Positions 30,564 through 40,130 of a stretch of 64,000 bases of DNA are shown here, piece after piece (position 1 is the first letter of the stretch; each line of letters begins with the position of its first letter). The stretch is from Bacteroidia bacterium (GTDB lineage Bacteria > Bacteroidota > Bacteroidia > B-17B0 > Aurantibacillaceae): assembly GCA_025362575.1 (NCBI GenBank), contig JANYIQ010000227.1, positions 1 to 64,000 on the forward strand. The letters are read 5' to 3'. Both the position numbers and the translations under genes were made by a program. The notes beneath the pieces are model-generated. The model did no database searches. It was not told the DNA's origin and saw only the letters and a list, made by a program, of their open reading frames with translations.

Positions 30564-32342
30564 ATGAGTTCTGAAAAATGTAATAAACCAAACTGCAACT
30601 GTTCTTGCCACGAACCTTTAGAAAATGCTATCGGCCATAAAAAAGAACACGATGGCGGTCGTCGCGATTTTTTAAAATATGTTGGTTTAGGTGCTGTTGG
30701 TTTAGGATTAGGTCCTGCCGTTTCTTATTGGTTACAAGAGCAGGGAAAAATAAATGAGATTATAAAAAATCCAGCCATCATTAAAGGCAAAGCAAATCGT
30801 TTTACAATTTTGCACACTTCGGATATTCACGGACAATTAGATATACACGATGAATTTTTTTGGGAGAATGGCAAACCCGTTTACAAAAAACGCGGAGGCT
30901 TTGCTACATTAAAAACAATGGTGGAAGAATTACGAAAACAAAATCCTTTAAATACTTTATTGGTAGATGGTGGCGATTGTTTTCAGGGAAGCGCCATGGC
31001 ATCTTTAACGATGGGAACAGCAATTGTGCCACTGGCCAATAAATTAAATTACGATCTGGTTCTTCCGGGTAACTGGGAAGTAGCTTATGGTAAACAAATG
31101 TTGCTGCACGACATGAATAATTACACGGCTGCAAAAGTTTGTGCGAACATGTATGATAATGATGATCTTGATCACGACCTGATGTTTCCGCCTTACCAAA
31201 TTTTTAATTTGGGTGGAACAAGGATTGGTTTTATTGGTTATAACGATCCGCTCACTCCTGTTCGTCAGTCGCCGGCATACTCAAACGGAATTAAATTTAC
31301 CAAGCCCGAAAAGAACATGGAGAAATACGTGAAACTATTGCGCGAAGAAAAAAAGTGCGATATGGTTTTTGCACTAACACATATGGGTTTATCTCAACAA
31401 GTGCATCTCGCCAATCAAAAATGTTCTGAAGGTGTTGATTATATTTTAGGAGCCGATACGCATGAACGTGTGCGCGAACCACTGCAAGGTAAGTATAGCA
31501 AGGTTACTGAGCCGGGAGCATTTGCCTCATTTGTTGGAAAATTGGATATTGTTATTGAAGACGGAAAAATAAAAGACGAAGTATATGAGTTGCTGGAAGT
31601 AGATCCTGAAAAATATGCCGAAGATCCGGACATGAAACACAGTGTTGAGAAAGCAAAAAAACCTTTCAAAAAAATATTGAACGAAGTTTTGGGCCAGAGT
31701 AAAACGCCGCTGTTGCGTTATTACATTATTGAAACCCCAATGGACAATTTAATTACCGACGCTGTTATGTGGAAATTTAAAACCGACATAGCTGTATCCA
31801 ACGGTTTCAGATTTTGTCCGCCATTGGTTCCCGATCCAAAAACAGGATTGGCAGATATTACCCGTGAATATTTGTGGAGCATGTTACCGGTGAACTCAGA
31901 AGTAAAAACGGCCGACGTAAAAGGAAAACAAATTTTAAATTGGTTAGAGAAGGAATTAGAGAATGCTTTCTCAAAAGATGCCAGCAAACGTTTTGGCGGA
32001 TGGTTCGTTCGTTTTAACGGCATGCAGGTAACTTTTACTATTGGAAACGAAAAGGGAAAACGCGTACAACAAGTTTGCATTAAGAACGAAGTATTAGATC
32101 CTGAAAGAACATATACTATGGTTGCTTGCGAAAGAGATGGCGACCCCGATAACGTTTTGTGCCGGATGTTGAACGTGCATAATCCGGTAAGTCAGGGAAT
32201 ATTATTACACAGCGTACTCGAAGATTATTTGGCAGAATTCTCACCGGTATCGCCAAAAATTGAAGGGCGTGCCATTGCAACCGATGCCTCTCCCGAACTC
32301 CTTACACAAGCTTTAGCCGGCATCAACTACCAATTCAGATAA
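30564..32342 (+). CDS. SoxB-like Tat-exported metallophosphoesterase/thiosulfohydrolase-family protein
   Basis: GGRRDFLKYVG Tat motif, HTSDIHGQLD, VDGGDCFQGSAMASLTMG, GNWEVAYG; 5'-nucleotidase-type C-terminal domain. Confidence 0.75.
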   Translation: MSSEKCNKPNCNCSCHEPLENAIGHKKEHDGGRRDFLKYVGLGAVGLGLGPAVSYWLQEQGKINEIIKNPAIIKGKANRFTILHTSDIHGQLDIHDEFFWENGKPVYKKRGGFATLKTMVEELRKQNPLNTLLVDGGDCFQGSAMASLTMGTAIVPLANKLNYDLVLPGNWEVAYGKQMLLHDMNNYTAAKVCANMYDNDDLDHDLMFPPYQIFNLGGTRIGFIGYNDPLTPVRQSPAYSNGIKFTKPEKNMEKYVKLLREEKKCDMVFALTHMGLSQQVHLANQKCSEGVDYILGADTHERVREPLQGKYSKVTEPGAFASFVGKLDIVIEDGKIKDEVYELLEVDPEKYAEDPDMKHSVEKAKKPFKKILNEVLGQSKTPLLRYYIIETPMDNLITDAVMWKFKTDIAVSNGFRFCPPLVPDPKTGLADITREYLWSMLPVNSEVKTADVKGKQILNWLEKELENAFSKDASKRFGGWFVRFNGMQVTFTIGNEKGKRVQQVCIKNEVLDPERTYTMVACERDGDPDNVLCRMLNVHNPVSQGILLHSVLEDYLAEFSPVSPKIEGRAIATDASPELLTQALAGINYQFR

Positions 32343-34034
32343 ATGAAAAAAATTAATCCATCCGTCATTGCGAGAGTGGCACGACCGAAGCGATCTCTCA
32401 TAAAGATCATATCTTCATTATTTCTGCTCATTATTTCATCGCAATTAGTTTTTGCTCAAAAAAAAACAACTATTCTCCCCATCATTCCTCAGCCTTCTGA
32501 AATTTCAGTTCTGGATGGAAGTTTTGTTCTGAGTTCACAAACCAAATTAGTTTTGAATGATGCTTCATTAAAGAACGAAGCTCAGATACTAAATGATTTT
32601 CTGATCAAAAATTATGGTATTGCCTTACAGGTTGTTTCTCAAGTTCCACCGTCAGGGAATTGCATTCAGTTTGAAAAACCCGATTGGGAAGCCGGCTGGC
32701 CTGAAAATTATCATTTAGATATCGATGAAAAACACATTACGATCTTAGCTGAAGGAAAAGGTGCGGGATTTTTTTACGGACTGCAATCCCTGTTTCAATT
32801 GATGCCCGTTGTGGCTCACGCACCAAACAAGATGGCGCCTAACAGCACAATTTCAATTCCATGTCTTCATATAAAAGATTCTCCAAAATATAGCTGGCGA
32901 GGTATGCATCTGGATGTTTGCCGCCATTTCTTCCCAAAAGAATTCATTAAAAAATACATCGATCTTTTAGCAATGTATAAGTTCAATACTTTTCATTGGC
33001 ACTTAACCGAAGATCAGGGCTGGCGCATCGAAATAAAAAAATATCCGAAGCTTACAGAAATTGGTGCCTATAGAAACGGATCCACCATTGGCTTGGTAAA
33101 AGATAAAAAATTTGATAACGTTCGTTACGGCGGATTCTATACTCAGGAAGACATTAAAGAAGTTGTAGCGTACGCATCCGAGCGTTATATAACCATTGTT
33201 CCTGAAATTGAAATGCCCGGGCATTCGGTTGCAGCCATTGCATCTTATCCGTATCTATCTTGCAGTGGAAAACAAATTGAAGTAGAAAAAGCATGGGGTG
33301 TTTTTGATGATGTGTATTGCCCAAAAGAAGAGACCTTTACGTTTTTACAAGATGTGTTAACTGAAGTGATCGCGTTATTTCCCGGAAAATATATTCATAT
33401 TGGTGGTGATGAGTGCCCCAAAGAAAGCTGGAAAAAATGCGTGAATTGCCAGGCCTTAATAAAAAAAGAAGGCTTAAAAGATGAACACGAATTGCAAAGT
33501 TATTTTATTCGGCGCATCGAAAAATTTGTGAACTCAAAAGGAAAACAAATTATTGGCTGGGATGAAATTTTAGAAGGAGGTCTTGCTCCAAATGCTTCTG
33601 TAATGAGTTGGCGCGGAACTGAAGGCGGTATTGCTGCAGCTAAACAAAAACATTTTGTAGTGATGAGTCCGGGTAAGCCCTGCTATTTCGATCATTATCA
33701 GAGCAAAGACAAAAGCAAAGAACCTCTGGCCATTGGCGGTTTCAATCCACTGGATTCTGTTTACAATTACGATCCCACTCCGAAAGTTCTTAGTTTAGAA
33801 GAGCAAAAATACATCATGGGTGCTCAGGGTAACGTTTGGACCGAATACATCAATACCGAAGAGCAGGTAGAATATATGGCAGTTCCTAGAATGTGTGCTT
33901 TGGCGGAAGCGCTATGGACACCTCGAGAGAACAAGAACTATACTAATTTCATTGCGCGCTTAAAACAGAACAGCAAATTATTAGATAGAATGAATGTTAA
34001 CTATGCCAAACATTTTTTAGTGAATAAAAAATAG
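32343..34034 (+). CDS. GH20 beta-N-acetylhexosaminidase
   Basis: RGMHLDVCRHFF, FHWHLTEDQGWRIEIKKYP, HIGGDECPK. Confidence 0.95.
   Translation: MKKINPSVIARVARPKRSLIKIISSLFLLIISSQLVFAQKKTTILPIIPQPSEISVLDGSFVLSSQTKLVLNDASLKNEAQILNDFLIKNYGIALQVVSQVPPSGNCIQFEKPDWEAGWPENYHLDIDEKHITILAEGKGAGFFYGLQSLFQLMPVVAHAPNKMAPNSTISIPCLHIKDSPKYSWRGMHLDVCRHFFPKEFIKKYIDLLAMYKFNTFHWHLTEDQGWRIEIKKYPKLTEIGAYRNGSTIGLVKDKKFDNVRYGGFYTQEDIKEVVAYASERYITIVPEIEMPGHSVAAIASYPYLSCSGKQIEVEKAWGVFDDVYCPKEETFTFLQDVLTEVIALFPGKYIHIGGDECPKESWKKCVNCQALIKKEGLKDEHELQSYFIRRIEKFVNSKGKQIIGWDEILEGGLAPNASVMSWRGTEGGIAAAKQKHFVVMSPGKPCYFDHYQSKDKSKEPLAIGGFNPLDSVYNYDPTPKVLSLEEQKYIMGAQGNVWTEYINTEEQVEYMAVPRMCALAEALWTPRENKNYTNFIARLKQNSKLLDRMNVNYAKHFLVNKK
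32361..32400. repeat. GTCATTGCGA...GAAGCGATCTC-type element inside the GH20 signal peptide coding region
   Basis: tccgtcattgcgagagtggcacgaccgaagcgatctctca; related copy at 34039-34099. Confidence 0.7.
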
Positions 34035-34038
34035 GGCT

Positions 34039-34099
34039 GCGTCATTGCGACCGCAGGGAAGCAATCTGCACTTTTGACTGCTTCGTTCCTCGCTTGACG
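34039..34099. repeat. GTCATTGCGA...GAAGCAATC palindromic element
   Basis: Left arm GTCATTGCGACCGCAGGGAAGCAATC; right arm GACTGCTTCGTTCCTCGCTTGACG. Confidence 0.75.
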
Positions 34100-34122
34100 T
34101 TGTCCTAATTAAAACATAAAAT

Positions 34123-35103
34123 ATGAGTACAAGAAGGAATTTTTTAAAACTCTCTGCTTTCACTGCCGGTTTGTTTACAATTAATAAAAGCAAGGCGATT
34201 GAAAACATAGCAAGATCCAATGCCAAACAAATTAAACCTGTGGTTATTTCGACTTGGAGTCACGGAATGGCGGCCAATGAAGGCGCCTGGAAGGTTTTAT
34301 CATCGAACGGAACAGCCTTAGATGCTGTAGAAAAAGGAGTAATGGTAACCGAAGATGATCTTACGAATTTAAGTGTTGGTCTTGGTGGTTTACCTGATCG
34401 CGATGGGCACGTTACTTTAGATGCCAGCATTATGGATGAAAAAGGAAGATGTGCCGGAGTTGCTTTTTTAGAAAGAATAAAACATCCAATAAGTGTGGCA
34501 AGAATGGTAATGGAAAAAACACCTCACGTTTTAATGGTAGGAGAAGGAGCACAGAAATTTGCACTTGACAATGGATTCAAACTGGAATCAAAAGAACTTA
34601 CACCCGAAGCAGATAAAGCATACAAAGAGTGGCTGAAAAAAAGTGAATATAAACCTGTTATTAATATTGAGAATCACGATACCATTGGCATGGTTGCTTT
34701 GGATGCACATGGCAATTTATCTGGCTCTTGCACAACAAGCGGACTTGCTTACAAAATGCACGGCCGCGTTGGAGATTCGCCTATCATTGGTGCCGGAATG
34801 TATGTAGATAATGAAGTTGGAGCCGCTTGCGCTACAGGCTTAGGCGAAACCGTTCTCAAAATTTGTGGCTCGTATCAGGTAGTTGAATTCATGCGACAAG
34901 GTTTATCGCCCGAAGAAGCTTGCAAAAAAACAGTTGAACGGTTGATCAAAAAAAGTCCTAATTACAAAGATGTGCAAGTTGGTTTTTTAGCTTTGAATAA
35001 AAACGGCGAACACGGAGCCTATTCTTTACAAAAAGGATTTAACTACGCGCTCTATACTCCGGAGAACGGCAATAAATTATTTGACGCAAAAAGTTTCATT
35101 TGA
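34123..35103 (+). CDS. N4-(beta-N-acetylglucosaminyl)-L-asparaginase (glycosylasparaginase)
   Basis: TRRNFLKLSAF Tat-like signal, NHDTIGMVALD autocleavage motif, GDSPIIGAGMYVDNEVGAACATGLGE. Confidence 0.9.
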   Translation: MSTRRNFLKLSAFTAGLFTINKSKAIENIARSNAKQIKPVVISTWSHGMAANEGAWKVLSSNGTALDAVEKGVMVTEDDLTNLSVGLGGLPDRDGHVTLDASIMDEKGRCAGVAFLERIKHPISVARMVMEKTPHVLMVGEGAQKFALDNGFKLESKELTPEADKAYKEWLKKSEYKPVINIENHDTIGMVALDAHGNLSGSCTTSGLAYKMHGRVGDSPIIGAGMYVDNEVGAACATGLGETVLKICGSYQVVEFMRQGLSPEEACKKTVERLIKKSPNYKDVQVGFLALNKNGEHGAYSLQKGFNYALYTPENGNKLFDAKSFI

Positions 35104-35107
35104 TTAA

Positions 35108-35785
35108 ATGCAGAAATTACTGGAAATAGCCTGTTTCAATATAGAGTCAGCCATAACAGCACAAGCCGCAGGGGCCAATAGAATAGAACTTTGTGAAAAT
35201 TATAAAGAAGGTGGAATAACGCCGGATGAAAATTTGATCTTAGAGGCCAGAAAACAAATTCACATTCCCTTGCATGTAATAATTCGTCCACGAGGCGGGA
35301 ATTTCATCTACTCCACATCTGAAATACAAGAAATGAATAAGAGCATTTTGTTCTGCAAACAAAATAGGATAGATGGGGTCGTTTTCGGGATCTTGAACAA
35401 GGAATCAAAAATCGATAATACTTCATGTGCTGAAATGATCGCATTAGCAAAACCAATGCACATTACTTTTCACCGTGCCATAGACGAATGCAGAGATATC
35501 AAAAAAGAGATTCAAAATTTAATTGATCTTGGTTGCAACAGTGTATTGAGCTCCGGCGGAAGATCTTCGGCCCTTGAAGGAGTTTCTCTTTTAAAAGAAC
35601 TTCGAAGCGATTTCGGTAGCAAAATAAACATTATACCGGGAGGCGGAATTCGTTCTGGTAACATTCTTCAAATCATTGAAATCGCAAAATGCAATGTGTT
35701 TCATTCGGCTGCGCTCGTAAAAGATTCAGACATTGTATCGACGGATGAAATAAAAGCCTTAAAAAACATTTTATCACAGTGTTAA
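35108..35785 (+). CDS. cutC: copper homeostasis protein CutC family
   Basis: GANRIELCENYKEGGITP, FHRAIDECRD, ILSSGGRSSALEG-like, IIPGGGIR. Confidence 0.93.
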   Translation: MQKLLEIACFNIESAITAQAAGANRIELCENYKEGGITPDENLILEARKQIHIPLHVIIRPRGGNFIYSTSEIQEMNKSILFCKQNRIDGVVFGILNKESKIDNTSCAEMIALAKPMHITFHRAIDECRDIKKEIQNLIDLGCNSVLSSGGRSSALEGVSLLKELRSDFGSKINIIPGGGIRSGNILQIIEIAKCNVFHSAALVKDSDIVSTDEIKALKNILSQC

Positions 35786-38279
35786 AGAATTACATATTCG
35801 TTTTGATATTCAGTACCGGTTTTGTTTTTTCACAAAACAGTGAAATGATCCTTTCATCAAAATGGCAATTCAAACAAAAAGGGAAACAAAGTTGGAATTC
35901 GGCTAAAGTACCGGGATGTATTCATACCGACCTCTTGAACAATAAATTAATTGAAGACCCATTTTATTCTGACAATGAAAAAAAACTGCAATGGATAGAA
36001 AACGAAGATTGGGAATACAAGACCGACTTTGAGATCGATACCAAAACTTTAAAAAACAAACGTGTAGAATTACACTTTGATGGTTTAGATACGTATGCCA
36101 AGGTCTATTTGAATGATACGCTTATTGCGATCACCGATAATATGTTCAAGTCACACATCATCGATGTTACATTTCAACTAAAGCAAGGCACCAATCATTT
36201 GTATATTCTATTCGAATCGGCGGTACGGAAAGGAAAAGAATTAGCAGCACAAATTCCTTTCAAGTTGCCCGGAGAAGAAAAAGTATTTACACGAAAAGCG
36301 CAATATCAATATGGTTGGGATTGGGGTCCGAGATTTGTGACTTGCGGAATATGGAAACCGATCTATTTGGAAATTTATAATGGCACAAATATTCGTAGTT
36401 TTCATCACACAATAAAAGAATTGAATGATTCAATTGCAAAAATTCAATTTGTATCTGTGATCAGTACCGACAAAGTACAGGATGTTGAAATAGGACTCTT
36501 TACAGATTCTAATGAACATGGCAACAAAAAAATGTGGCATAAAAAGCATCTTAAAACCGGCATCAATTACGACACTGCATACTATACAGTTCTTCATCCT
36601 CAACTATGGTGGTGCAATGGTCTTGGCGATCCTAGACTTTATGATTTCACTTTGCTGGTAACGAAAGATCATTCGCCTGTTGCTGCAAATGCAATGAAAG
36701 TTGGTTTAAGAAAAATAGAATTAGTTCAACAAAAAAATCTTGCCGGTTCTTCTTTCTATTTTAAATTGAATGGCGTTCCGGTTTTTATGAAAGGGGCAAA
36801 TTACATCCCACAAGATAATTTTATACATAGAGTTACTGCGGAAGATTACAAAAATATAGTTGCTCAAGCTAAAAACGCAAATATGAATATGCTGCGTGTA
36901 TGGGGTGGTGGCGTTTATGCCGATAATAAATTCTATAAAGAATGTGATGAGCAAGGCATTTTAGTTTGGCAGGATTTTATGTTTGCTTGCGCTATGTATC
37001 CTGGAGATAATAAGTTTCTCAATACAGCCTTTCTTGAAATAAAACAACAAATTTCAAGAATTCAAGATCATGCTTGCCTCGCTTTATGGTGTGGCAATAA
37101 TGAAATAGATGAAGGTTGGAAAAATTGGGAATGGCAAAAAGAATTCAAATACAACACAACAGATTCTTTAAAGATCTGGAACGATTATCAAAAACTATTT
37201 CACGAACTAATTCCTAAAGCTCTAAAAGAATCCGGCTCTGAAATCGCCTATTGGCCAAGTTCTCCGAGCATTGGCTGGGGGCATACAGAAAGTCTAAAAG
37301 AAGGCGATTCGCATTATTGGGGCGTTTGGTGGGGAAACGAGCCTTTCGAAAATTATAATGTAAAAGTTGGGAAATTCATGAGCGAATACGGATTTCAAAG
37401 CCTGCCCGAATTATCCACGTTCAAAAAAATTGCCCCGGAAAGCCAATTGAATTCAAATTCAGATATCGTAAAAGCGCACCAAAAAACGCGAAAGGTTTTG
37501 CTACAATTCAAACTTACATGGAACGTGATTTTAAAGTCCCGGCTAAATTTGAAGATTACATTTACGTTTCCCAATTATTACAAGCACGCGGAATGCAAAT
37601 TGCCGTGGAAGCGCATCGTTCGGCAAAACCATATTGCATGGGAACTTTGATGTGGCAACTGAATGATTGCTGGCCGGTAACTTCCTGGAGCATGATAGAT
37701 TGGTACAACAATAAAAAAGCGGTGTATTATTCTACACAAGATCTTTTTAGAACCATTTTGATCGCCCCCAGGCAAACGGAAAAAACTTTGAATTTTACTT
37801 TGGTATCTGATTCTTTAAAGGAATTCTCCGGAGAATTGAAATTAGAATTAAAGAATTTTAAAGGTCAGAGTTTATGGCAAAAAACGGAAATAATGCGTGC
37901 TTATAATACTTCTAACTCAACCTACTCCATCAACAAAGCCGATCTCCCGAAATACGATTCAACTGAATGTTACATGAACATACAATTTGGCCGTAAGGAT
38001 GCGGTCCTTTACTCGTCAAACCTTCTTTTGTGTAAACCAAAGAACTGTATGTTCCCAAGATCGAATATAACTATTACTAAAGTGGGCGAAAATACCTATT
38101 CTGTTATTTCAGATGTGTTCTCAAAGTCGGTTTGCATTAGCTCTGAAAGTGGCGCCATATCAGTTTCCGACAATTATTTTGACATTGAACCCCATCAAAT
38201 CAAAACCATTAAAATTGATCTTCCGGCTAAAGAAAAAAATACTATGAAACTAAAGGCCATTTGTTTAAATAATTTGTAA
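35779..38279 (+). pseudogene. GH2 beta-mannosidase split by an apparent frameshift (ORFs 35779-37650 and 37518-38279)
   Basis: ORF1 carries CIHTDLL, YGWDWGPRF, WGGGVYADNKFY, WCGNNE, MSEYGFQSLPEL; ORF2 continues MERDFKVP...MGTLMWQLNDCWPVTSWSMIDW; junction at the A6 run 37481-37486. Confidence 0.85.
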
Positions 38280-38288
38280 ATTAGCTTT

Positions 38289-40097
38289 ATGTTTAAACAA
38301 GTTTTAATCGGAATATGTTTTTTAATTACGATCCCGTTTTTCGGACAAAAAAAATCGGCAACTCCGGTAAAAAAATCTGCAGCTGTTCCAACCAAAACTA
38401 CAGTTGCCCAAACTAAACCTAACTGGCAGCATTTTGACGCAGATATTTTTACAAGAGCCAAAAAAGAGAATAAACTTGTTTTACTTCATTTGCGCGCTAA
38501 CTGGTGTCATTGGTGTCATGTGATGGAAGAGAAAACCTATGCCGACAAAAAAGTAATTGCCTATTTGAACAAAAATTACATTGCTTGCACCGAAGATCAT
38601 GATGAACGCCAGGATCTGACCAGTTTATATAACGATTACGGCTGGCCGGCTACCATTATTTTTGATTCAAACGGCAACGAACTTTTAAAAGAGCCCGGTT
38701 ATATTTCGGCTGAAGAATTTTTACCAAGCTTGATGAAACTCAGAAAAAATCCTAAGAAAATGGAAAGCGATTTTGTTAGTACTGACCCAAGATCTCAAAA
38801 CGAAACTGCCATTAAAGCTTCACTCCAAACTGTAAACGACAGGTTTAGAAACTCCCTTGATTTTCAAGGGGGCGGTTTTGTGTTCGGACAAAAATACATT
38901 GAGTTCGATACTTTTGAATATGCCTTGTCGCATTTCAGATCCGATTCACTAAGCCAATGGATCAGGAATAGCATTGTGAATTCCGCTGGAATTTATGATA
39001 AAGCATGGGGTGGTGTTTTTCAATATTCCACTCACAACGACTGGGATCACGTACATTACGAAAAGCTATTATTCATACAGGCCCGTTACATGAAAATGTA
39101 TTGCTGGTACTTTAAACTATTTGGCGATAGCAGTGCTTTAAAACAGGCTGAAGGCATTGCAAAATATGTTGATCGTTTTTTAAAAGCACCTAATGGAGGG
39201 TATTACAATGCACAGGATGCAGATCTTATCAAAGGAGAAAAATCGCATGAGTATTTTGCATTATCAGATGCGGAGCGCATCAAAAAAGGAATTCCGGATA
39301 TTGACAGCAATGTTTACACCAGTGATAATGCCCAGTATTGCGAGGCCTTAACCATATTATGGGCAGCAAGCGGTAAAGAAAAATATTTAACGGCCGCCTT
39401 GAACTGTACCGACTTTTTAATGAGCACAAGAAAAACCAATACAGCTTACATGCATGGTTCAAAATATGCTTCAACCGTTTCGCTGAAAGATAATATCTGG
39501 ATGGCACAGAATCTTTTAATGCAATATCGTGCCACTCAAAAAGAAGTTTATAAGAACGAAGCCGGAAAAATATTACAGAATGTGATAAATACATTTCCAT
39601 CTGGGCAAGGGTACTTTTATACTTATGTTGGGAAGAGTGCCATCAAATCAAGTTATAATATTTCAGAGAACATTCAGGCCTGCCGTGTTCTTAATTATGC
39701 TTCCCATGTTTTCTCAAATCCGGATCATAAAACAAAAGCAACGGAAATATTCAATTTTTTAACCAACGAGAAAGTGATCGATAATATGTCTACCGAGCCG
39801 GGCATTTTATCGGCTTCTGAAGAAATAAAAACCGAACCCATTACTGCTGCTTTAATGATCAAAAAGGGTGAAGCATTAAGATCAGATTATATTCCTTCCT
39901 GCGTTTCCATTCCGCATTTCTATTTCAATGCCGCCATTTATAATAAAGAAACCGTAATTGCCGATAAAAAAGACCTTTTTGATTCCTTCGACGAAAACTT
40001 CACGGTGCTCTGTACCTCTTCGTACTGTAGCTCTCCCATGTTTAACTCCAAAGATTTTTTAGATTTTCTTTATAAAAGGGTTTTAGACGCTAAGTAG
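38289..40097 (+). CDS. thioredoxin-fold DUF255/YyaL-like protein with glycosidase-like helical domain
   Basis: LRANWCHWCHVMEEKTYADKKV, YGWPATIIFD, GGYYNAQDAD. Confidence 0.85.
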   Translation: MFKQVLIGICFLITIPFFGQKKSATPVKKSAAVPTKTTVAQTKPNWQHFDADIFTRAKKENKLVLLHLRANWCHWCHVMEEKTYADKKVIAYLNKNYIACTEDHDERQDLTSLYNDYGWPATIIFDSNGNELLKEPGYISAEEFLPSLMKLRKNPKKMESDFVSTDPRSQNETAIKASLQTVNDRFRNSLDFQGGGFVFGQKYIEFDTFEYALSHFRSDSLSQWIRNSIVNSAGIYDKAWGGVFQYSTHNDWDHVHYEKLLFIQARYMKMYCWYFKLFGDSSALKQAEGIAKYVDRFLKAPNGGYYNAQDADLIKGEKSHEYFALSDAERIKKGIPDIDSNVYTSDNAQYCEALTILWAASGKEKYLTAALNCTDFLMSTRKTNTAYMHGSKYASTVSLKDNIWMAQNLLMQYRATQKEVYKNEAGKILQNVINTFPSGQGYFYTYVGKSAIKSSYNISENIQACRVLNYASHVFSNPDHKTKATEIFNFLTNEKVIDNMSTEPGILSASEEIKTEPITAALMIKKGEALRSDYIPSCVSIPHFYFNAAIYNKETVIADKKDLFDSFDENFTVLCTSSYCSSPMFNSKDFLDFLYKRVLDAK

Positions 40098-40130
40098 TAA
40101 TATTTTAGTATCTTTATCTCCCTTTAAATT

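Noticed and set aside
26378-34099. Insertion sequence or integron in the repeat-rich segment
   Set aside because: No transposase, integrase or attC-like structure was found; only non-coding palindromic repeats.
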